Shown here piece by piece: positions 1-3,766 of a DNA stretch of 5,237 nt. The stretch comes from Candidatus Bathyarchaeota archaeon (lineage in GTDB: Archaea > Asgardarchaeota > Lokiarchaeia > Sigyniarchaeales > Sigyniarchaeaceae), in NCBI GenBank assembly GCA_014729935.1, contig WJJB01000093.1:1-5237 (forward strand), written 5' to 3'. Made by a program: the position numbers and the translations under genes. Positions within the stretch are counted from its first letter, which is position 1. Every line of letters begins with the position of its first letter. Below the pieces are notes generated by a model. That model saw nothing but the letters and a program-made list of their open reading frames with translations. It ran no database searches and had not been told where the DNA came from.

Positions 1-24
1 GAAGAATTCTTGAATAATTTTGAA

Positions 25-1005
25 ATGAAAATAGTACCCGTTCCTTTACTTTCAACACGATTTCGATCAAAAGGAAAACCGGACGATCATGGTTTTATCT
101 TGAACGATGCGACAAGGGGGGATGTTTTCGGCATTCCAGTCTTGATATTTCGCCACGGTAACCGAGAGATGAATCTATTGCGCATTGCCGAAGTAATGAA
201 GGACCTACCTGAATTCGAAGGTACCTCGACTGAAACACTCACGTACCGTTCCTTGGAGGAAATACATGAAATCATTGCAAGCGCGGGTGTTTCCATCAAT
301 AAACATGAGTTAAAGATGCATTTGGAGCACCTGGTCCGGGTAGGATTGATATCGAAGTATTATCCTGCTGAAATTGAGATGTATGGCTTTCCTCTAATTG
401 AAAATAATCTCGAGAGAGAAGGATGGATTGAAAGGAACGGAAAAACTGATCCCGTGCACGTGGGTACCGTATCGTCCCAGCTTTCATTGATGCCCGATTC
501 TTTTGTACAAGATCTTGAAGATAGGGGTAAGAAGTTAACCTTGGAGTCGACATTGGAGCTCATGATGGAAGTGAAGCAGAATATCCTGGGAATCATGGTT
601 CTACATAACCAATCCCAAGTTCCCATCATCGTGAAAAAATTCAAGGATCATCTGTTCTCAGATGAAGTGTCTGCTGCCTCAATGTTCTTCGTGATCATGG
701 AGATGGCTCGGATCCTGTTTAATTCGACAAATGACATGCCAGAAACTATCGAGTATTCATCTGGCAAGGAAGCAGCCATCATCCACGGGATGCACGTGAC
801 GGTTATCGTGCTCTTCAATGGGACTGTGCCACGTTACATCAAGGAGAAGATCGGGGCGGAATTCATCCCAAGATTTGAATCTAAATATTTTCACCTTCTC
901 ATCAAGAACGGGATTAAGGACAGCTTATTCGATAAGACAGTAGATTTAATGATGGATTTGCTCCTTCCCATCAAGGAAATCCATGACGGAGGCCGTGTAT
1001 TATAA
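25..1005 (+). CDS. Winged-helix-like plus longin/roadblock-like two-domain protein (Asgard type), function unknown
   Basis: Intracellular protein of about 326 aa with no signal peptide or membrane segment. Numbering from the ATG at 25, residues about 48-123 look like a winged helix: a first helix (LLRIAEVMKDL), a helix-turn-helix around SLEEIHEII and HELKMHLEHLVRVGLI, then a short strand region. Residues about 187-315 follow the strand-strand-helix-three strands-helix-helix order of longin/roadblock domains: ILGIMVLHN, VPIIVKKF, helix SAASMFFVIMEMARILF, strands TIEYS, AAIIHG and HVTVIVLF, then helix VPRYIKEKIGAEFIPRFESKYF with an FE..Y motif that I recall from Asgard longin-like proteins. That family is often linked to small-GTPase and membrane-traffic functions, but no GTPase is in this window. 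The start is uncertain: the frame is open to base 1, TTG at 10 is an alternative, and the true start may lie outside the window. The gene overlaps the next one by one base (TAATG). The fold is assigned by eye, so the product could be a regulator, scaffold or adaptor. Confidence 0.85.
   Translation: MKIVPVPLLSTRFRSKGKPDDHGFILNDATRGDVFGIPVLIFRHGNREMNLLRIAEVMKDLPEFEGTSTETLTYRSLEEIHEIIASAGVSINKHELKMHLEHLVRVGLISKYYPAEIEMYGFPLIENNLEREGWIERNGKTDPVHVGTVSSQLSLMPDSFVQDLEDRGKKLTLESTLELMMEVKQNILGIMVLHNQSQVPIIVKKFKDHLFSDEVSAASMFFVIMEMARILFNSTNDMPETIEYSSGKEAAIIHGMHVTVIVLFNGTVPRYIKEKIGAEFIPRFESKYFHLLIKNGIKDSLFDKTVDLMMDLLLPIKEIHDGGRVL
988..992 (+). promoter_or_regulatory. Shine-Dalgarno-like GGAGG before the second gene
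   Basis: GGAGG lies inside the last codons of the upstream gene, 12 nt before the ATG at 1005. The spacing is somewhat long. Together with the TAATG stop-start overlap, it suggests that the second gene is translated by coupling or reinitiation. Confidence 0.5.
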
Positions 1006-2081
1006 TGGAAACCAATACTAAAGGATGGATCAAGTATTTCTATACGGATTTCAAGCTCAACACTTCCGTTTATGCAACCAATCACGTGAATGATCTGCAG
1101 CGGATCCTGCTCGTTCCAAGGGGAATGAACACCTGGGATTCCGTCTACGAGGTATCCAAGGTGAATAACCTACAACTCTTCACCAGTGGTGATTTAATTA
1201 ATATTCCCTCAGTCACGCAAGATGCAAAGCGCACTCTCATCCAGATGCGGGAAAATGAGGAAAGGGGTGTAACCTTAGTGAACGATAGGGGAGAAGGTGC
1301 TTATTACAAGGTAAAAAAGAAACCAATCACCCTCATCGACGCGTTCTCCACCCAGGAACTTATCATCTTTTATATCATCCTCAGGTCCAAGATTGGGAAA
1401 CCTCCTGAAGTCTATGCCTTCTTGCGGGACCAATATGGTGCTCATGGCCGTCGAAAGGGACGGAAAATTAACGCTAGTTCGATTTTCTACGATGCACTCC
1501 CGTATTACATCGGTAAGGGATTTTTTTCCACCGATATTTTTACCCGGTGCAGCAATTGCAAGAATCGTTTTCACGTTTCTTTCAAATTCATCCAATCCCG
1601 TGATAATAGTCACCATGAAAAGCATCAAGGTATCGAGACATGGAATGATAGCAAGGATGATGGAGCATTCGAGAGATCCATCTTGTATGATCTCGAAGAT
1701 AGAAGCGAGCGGGATCAATTCGGGAAACGAGCCTTGTTCAGGAAGAAAAGATTCCAAGGTCAGATACTCTGGATGAATTGCTTGATGTGCAACCCGGAAC
1801 TCGATCCAAAGAATGAGCGAATGCGATACAATTCGCTTGATGAATATATTAACGAGATCGGAGATAAAAGAGCATCCAGGAAATCCTTGATGATCTCGGT
1901 CGAACCGGCTTGTTTTTCATGGTTCAAGCCGGTGCTAGAAAGAGTATTGGAACATGATGGATTCAGGACACAGGTTACTAGAATTATCAGGGAGTATTGC
2001 CACGGGTCCAGCTTTCTTCTTGATGCAATTTCGACCTTGGATGAAAGAAACGAAAAAGGTGAAAGCAATGGGTCCGCTTGA
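1005..2081 (+). CDS. PadR-like winged-helix protein with two distant CxxC pairs, function unknown
   Basis: Soluble 358-aa protein that I do not recognise by name. Residues about 113-180 look like a winged helix: helix STQELIIFYIILRSK, a basic linker (GRRKGRK), then ASSIFYDALPYYIGKGFF, which resembles the PadR recognition-helix pattern. Directly after it come C182-x2-C185 (RCSNCKNRF) and, 73 residues on, C259-x2-C262 (NCLMC). Four cysteines in two CxxC pairs could bind one zinc ion as a split ribbon. The segment between them is highly charged (HHEKH, DRSERD, KRALFRKKR) and may be a long loop or a nucleic-acid-binding insertion. The N-terminal ~110 residues and C-terminal ~70 residues match nothing I know. 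The ATG at 1005 overlaps the stop of the previous gene and the end overlaps the next gene by 14 nt, so this is the middle of an operon. DNA or RNA binding is a reasonable inference, but the target is unknown. Confidence 0.85.
   Translation: METNTKGWIKYFYTDFKLNTSVYATNHVNDLQRILLVPRGMNTWDSVYEVSKVNNLQLFTSGDLINIPSVTQDAKRTLIQMRENEERGVTLVNDRGEGAYYKVKKKPITLIDAFSTQELIIFYIILRSKIGKPPEVYAFLRDQYGAHGRRKGRKINASSIFYDALPYYIGKGFFSTDIFTRCSNCKNRFHVSFKFIQSRDNSHHEKHQGIETWNDSKDDGAFERSILYDLEDRSERDQFGKRALFRKKRFQGQILWMNCLMCNPELDPKNERMRYNSLDEYINEIGDKRASRKSLMISVEPACFSWFKPVLERVLEHDGFRTQVTRIIREYCHGSSFLLDAISTLDERNEKGESNGSA
2057..2062 (+). promoter_or_regulatory. Shine-Dalgarno AGGTGA that fixes the start of the third gene
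   Basis: AGGTGA sits 5 nt before the ATG at 2068, inside the end of the second gene. It supports ATG 2068 over the more distant in-frame ATG at 1954, which would force a 128-nt overlap. Confidence 0.65.
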
Positions 2082-2583
2082 AGGTATAGTGTTGCTTTGC
2101 ATTGCTAAAAAGCACGGCATCCCGTTTAAACCAATCACGGAAGATACATTGACCGAACTCATGAATTGCATCATGGATACCTTGGATTACATCGGAACCC
2201 AGGAGATGATGGACGCGAGCTTGATACCCATCTTGGAATTAGGCATGGATGAATCTAGCATCCGGTGGGTAATTGATCAATTATCGGATGAAGGAATGCT
2301 CGATACACGATATGATTTGCAGGGCCGGGAAGAAACAAGAATTTCAATGGAAGGATGGAACGATCTCTTATACATGTATGATGATGATGATTTCCACCAA
2401 TTTTTCTTGGAAAAATTCAGGGAAACATATTTGCTCGCAAAGGATGTTATAGCTGGGATCATTCCCCGGGGTGATGATACCGTGCACACTCAAGGCAACG
2501 CAAGGGATGCAGGCGCCGGGATCGCGGTTACATCCACACGTGATGAGTCTCAACAAAAGGACGATTTACCAGAAGAGGAATGA
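2068..2583 (+). CDS. Small winged-helix (MarR/PadR-like) protein with acidic disordered tail
   Basis: Soluble 171-aa protein. Residues about 4-17 form a first helix (LEGIVLLCIAKKHG). Residues about 48-100 give a helix-turn-helix (ASLIPILELGMDESSIRWVIDQLSDEGMLD) followed by a wing-like hairpin (TRYDLQGREETRISMEGW), as in MarR/PadR-type regulators. A helical segment, residues 107-133, could serve dimerisation. The last ~38 residues are rich in D, E, Q, G and T without hydrophobic clusters, so they are probably disordered and acidic. A DDDD run at residues 105-108 comes from a GAT/GAC-type repeat. The gene is the last of the three-gene unit, has an AGGTGA ribosome site, overlaps the previous gene by 14 nt, and ends in TGA followed immediately by an in-frame TAA. 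It may be a transcription regulator or a subunit of a complex with the two upstream proteins; its ligand and target are unknown. Confidence 0.8.
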   Translation: MGPLEGIVLLCIAKKHGIPFKPITEDTLTELMNCIMDTLDYIGTQEMMDASLIPILELGMDESSIRWVIDQLSDEGMLDTRYDLQGREETRISMEGWNDLLYMYDDDDFHQFFLEKFRETYLLAKDVIAGIIPRGDDTVHTQGNARDAGAGIAVTSTRDESQQKDDLPEEE

Positions 2584-2586
2584 TAA

Positions 2587-2604
2587 GAAAAAGTTGGAAA
2601 AAAC
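2587..2604 (-). terminator. T-rich terminator of the minus-strand gene
   Basis: Read on the minus strand, runs of six T (2603-2598) and five T (2592-2588) follow the TAA at 2616-2614 by about 10-25 nt, in the usual form of archaeal intrinsic termination, which needs no hairpin. The site lies in the 30-nt gap between convergent genes. No comparable T run follows the plus-strand operon before it enters the opposing gene; GTTTAA near 2612 is weak. Confidence 0.5.
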
Positions 2605-2613
2605 CTCCCTTGT

Positions 2614-3273
2614 TTAAAAGATATACGTCAACTCATCATTCCCGTTTTCAACATTCGATTCCTTGAATTTCCGGTATACCTTCATGAGGGTGAAGGTGAG
2701 ATTTGCCAGCTTCTCGAAATCAGGGCGAAGCCTGGAAAGAAACTCGTTAACGGGGATAATTTCGAAATGGGATGCATGCACGGAAATGGGTTCAGCGTGA
2801 TTACTCTCATTGTAAAGAAAGTGAATTCTTGTCTCATGAAGGCCATCGGCGCGGAGCTTGACTGATATCGTCCGGTATTCTTCACCGGCCGAATCAGGAG
2901 CAAAGGTTTTATCCCATAATTGAATTTCTCCATGTTTTCCCGTGTCCCTTTTGTGATCATCGAGCATTTTCCTAATTTTCTCAACAAGTTCCACGAAGGT
3001 ATCCATCACTCCCATCAATAACTCCTTCTCCTGCAAGAGAAGATCATGGTGAAATGCAAAGATATGCTTGAACTTTTCCCCATCCTCCTTGGGAAGCCAA
3101 TTGAACTTGTCAATTTCTTTCAATATACTTGTCTTTCTTGATCTCAAGCTACTTGCGACTTCTTTCAAGATTTCCTTGTAATTCCTACCATCCAGCCCAC
3201 TAACTGCTTGTCCATCGTGACAAGCGGGTGTCTCGGGATTTGCATTCCTTGTGGCAGCGGTATTATCAGTCAT
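2614..3273 (-). CDS. Unrecognised mainly helical 219-aa protein
   Basis: I do not recognise this protein. From Met at 3273 it has a ~28-residue polar N-terminus (T, N, P, G rich), then helices at about 30-54 and 62-108. The second is long, charged and amphipathic (KELLMGVMDTFVELVEKIRKML) and could be a coiled coil. A strand-rich part follows at about 131-154 (EEYRTISVKLRADGLHETRIHFLY), and a final helix at 176-204. There is no signal peptide, membrane segment or metal motif. An in-frame ATG at 3312 would add 13 residues, but a TATA box is centred 29 nt upstream of ATG 3273 and would lie inside the longer frame. The shorter start, read from a leaderless or nearly leaderless mRNA, is therefore preferred. 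The gene is convergent with the operon on its left and divergent from the membrane-protein gene on its right. Its promoter carries a strong palindrome, so it is probably regulated on its own. Confidence 0.75.
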   Translation of the reverse strand: MTDNTAATRNANPETPACHDGQAVSGLDGRNYKEILKEVASSLRSRKTSILKEIDKFNWLPKEDGEKFKHIFAFHHDLLLQEKELLMGVMDTFVELVEKIRKMLDDHKRDTGKHGEIQLWDKTFAPDSAGEEYRTISVKLRADGLHETRIHFLYNESNHAEPISVHASHFEIIPVNEFLSRLRPDFEKLANLTFTLMKVYRKFKESNVENGNDELTYIF

Positions 3274-3298
3274 CTCGAGCAAGCTTGAAAAACGAGAG

Positions 3299-3305
3299 TA
3301 TATAA
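3299..3305 (-). promoter_or_regulatory. TATA box of the 219-aa protein gene
   Basis: On the minus strand this reads TTATATA, centred 29 nt before the ATG at 3273. Transcription would start only a few bases from that codon, giving a leaderless or near-leaderless mRNA. The bases just upstream are not a strong BRE match. Confidence 0.5.
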
Positions 3306-3312
3306 TGTGCAT

Positions 3313-3329
3313 GGGAACAAGTTGTTCCC
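3313..3329. promoter_or_regulatory. Perfect 17-bp palindrome, likely operator (GGGAACAAGTTGTTCCC)
   Basis: Two 8-bp arms (GGGAACAA / TTGTTCCC) are separated by one base. The element ends 8 bp upstream of the TATA box of the minus-strand gene, where an archaeal activator or a repressor of TFB/TBP binding would sit. The right half, GTTCCCTTG (3324-3332), is repeated exactly at 3346-3354, 22 bp away, about two helical turns. This is the layout expected for a dimeric winged-helix regulator with an additional half-site. The identity of the regulator is unknown. Confidence 0.6.
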
Positions 3330-3345
3330 TTGAAATCCAGTTCTA

Positions 3346-3354
3346 GTTCCCTTG
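3346..3354. repeat. Extra half-site GTTCCCTTG of the palindrome
   Basis: This 9-bp exact direct repeat of 3324-3332 is offset by 22 bp, so it lies on the same face of the helix. No perfect partner arm is visible here; the flanking bases give only an imperfect inverted repeat. Confidence 0.4.
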
Positions 3355-3416
3355 GCATCTTCATTATCGCGAGATTATCCCAGGTGAATGAAAGAATGAA
3401 TGTTCTTGATGGTATT

Positions 3417-3620
3417 CTAATCAAGGAAGAATGAAAGTAGGTTTTTCTTGCAAGCAATCCTGTTGATGGGAGAATCCAACCAGCCAGGTATTTCAAGTAC
3501 TGCATCCTTTCCATCGACCGGAGAGTATGAGAGTGGATGGATCATGCTTGGATATTGGTTGCCGAACCCAGTGTCATCCTTGATATTCATCAATTTGCTT
3601 TCATGCACGTCACCTTTCAT
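3417..3620 (-). CDS. Doubtful small ORF, 67 aa, with a good ribosome site
   Basis: The ATG at 3620 is preceded on the minus strand by AGGTGA (3630-3625) with a 4-nt spacer, the same motif and nearly the same spacing as for the third operon gene. The 67-aa product is soluble, of ordinary composition, has no recognised domain, and ends in a short hydrophobic stretch (NLLSFFLD). Its TAG stop (3419-3417) lies within a weak hairpin (3405-3425). Against it: a plus-strand ORF of similar length overlaps it, no TATA box is at leaderless distance, and the ribosome site lies within a short tandem repeat and may be fortuitous. It could be a small unknown protein or chance. Confidence 0.27.
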   Translation of the reverse strand: MKGDVHESKLMNIKDDTGFGNQYPSMIHPLSYSPVDGKDAVLEIPGWLDSPINRIACKKNLLSFFLD

Positions 3621-3636
3621 GCAATCACCTGCTTCA
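3601..3636. repeat. Short imperfect tandem repeat, period 16-17 nt
   Basis: TCATGCACGTCACCT (3601-3615) and TCATGCAATCACCT (3617-3630) are near copies, and a further TTCATG follows at 3633-3638 at the same period. On the minus strand each full copy reads AGGTGA then ATGA, so the ribosome site and start codon of the small ORF look duplicated. The second ATG is out of frame and its reading stops after four codons. Confidence 0.45.
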
Positions 3637-3637
3637 T

Positions 3638-3653
3638 GTTAATGTGTGTTAAC
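3638..3653. repeat. Inverted repeat GTTAA-N6-TTAAC
   Basis: Perfect 5-bp arms flank TGTGTG. The element lies upstream of the membrane-gene promoters, about 26 bp (centre to centre) from the stronger palindrome at 3664. It may be a second protein-binding site, but arms this short can occur by chance. Confidence 0.3.
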
Positions 3654-3663
3654 GTATTACCGC

Positions 3664-3680
3664 GTGATATGGAATATCAC
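3664..3680. promoter_or_regulatory. Perfect 17-bp inverted repeat, likely operator (GTGATAT-GGA-ATATCAC)
   Basis: Seven-base perfect arms flank a 3-base centre. The element ends 5 bp before the BRE/TATA at 3686-3698, in the position of an archaeal regulator binding next to TFB. Its sequence is unrelated to the GGGAAC palindrome at 3313, so a different regulator is implied. It could also act on the small minus-strand ORF if that is transcribed. Confidence 0.55.
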
Positions 3681-3685
3681 ATAGA

Positions 3686-3698
3686 CGAAATTTAAAAA
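3686..3698 (+). promoter_or_regulatory. Upstream BRE/TATA promoter of the membrane-protein gene
   Basis: CGAAA followed by TTTAAAAA fits an archaeal BRE plus TATA box. Transcription would start near 3720 and give a leader of about 45 nt. It may act as a second, operator-controlled promoter besides the one at 3731-3744. The complement, TTTTTAAA, could instead serve the small minus-strand ORF, although its upstream bases are a poorer BRE match. Confidence 0.45.
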
Positions 3699-3730
3699 GA
3701 TAACGCACGGAACGACCACTAATTTGTTCT

Positions 3731-3744
3731 GAAAAATTATAAAA
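3731..3744 (+). promoter_or_regulatory. Proximal BRE/TATA promoter, leaderless spacing
   Basis: GAAAAA followed by TTATAAAA (3737-3744) is a good BRE/TATA match. Its centre is 26.5 nt upstream of the A of the ATG at 3767, so transcription should begin at or next to the start codon. This placement also supports the chosen start, because no Shine-Dalgarno motif precedes that ATG. Confidence 0.6.
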
Positions 3745-3766
3745 TTCGTAATTTATTGAAACCGTT

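Larger units (their letters stand above)
3274..3766. other. Divergent intergenic region (about 490 nt) with regulatory repeats
   Basis: This gap separates two divergently transcribed genes. From left to right it holds the promoter and 17-bp palindrome of the minus-strand gene, a half-site at 3346, a weak hairpin at 3405-3425 (CTTGAT / ATCAAG), a doubtful small minus-strand ORF (3417-3620), tandem repeats at 3601-3636, two inverted repeats (3638-3653 and 3664-3680), and two TATA boxes for the membrane-protein gene. I see no tRNA, recognisable ncRNA, insertion sequence or CRISPR array. The base composition becomes A+T rich only after about 3640, which fits promoter DNA at the right end. Confidence 0.7.

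Noticed and set aside
1275..1776. Two further ORFs of 127 and 160 codons overlapping the second operon gene, one on each strand
   Set aside because: The operon frame has a credible winged-helix and CxxC pattern, start and stop overlaps with its neighbours, and a ribosome site. The other two lack ribosome sites and domain-like patterns and are shadow frames.
1954..2067. Longer start (ATG 1954) for the third operon gene
   Set aside because: It would overlap the second gene by 128 nt. The ATG at 2068 has AGGTGA at ideal spacing, and the added residues look like a shadow translation.
3274..3312. Longer start (ATG 3312) for the minus-strand gene
   Set aside because: The TATA box at 3305-3299 would lie inside the coding sequence. 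ATG 3273 is at leaderless distance from it.
3405..3425. Hairpin CTTGAT / ATCAAG overlapping the stop of the small ORF
   Set aside because: Only six paired bases, a 9-nt loop and no following T run, so it is not supported as a terminator.
3448..3642. Plus-strand 64-codon ORF in the intergenic region
   Set aside because: No ribosome site or TATA box at a suitable distance, a composition unlike the neighbouring proteins, and it overlaps the opposite small ORF, which has a better start.
3601..3653. CRISPR-like or attachment-site repeats
   Set aside because: The repeats are too short (14-15 nt), too few and nearly contiguous, with no spacers of regular length and no cas, integrase or tRNA gene nearby.
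3710..3732. Possible GGAAC...GTTCT copy of the GGGAAC palindrome near the membrane gene
   Set aside because: The arms are short and imperfect and the spacing is 12 rather than 5 between the GAAC/GTTC cores, so it is not distinguishable from chance.
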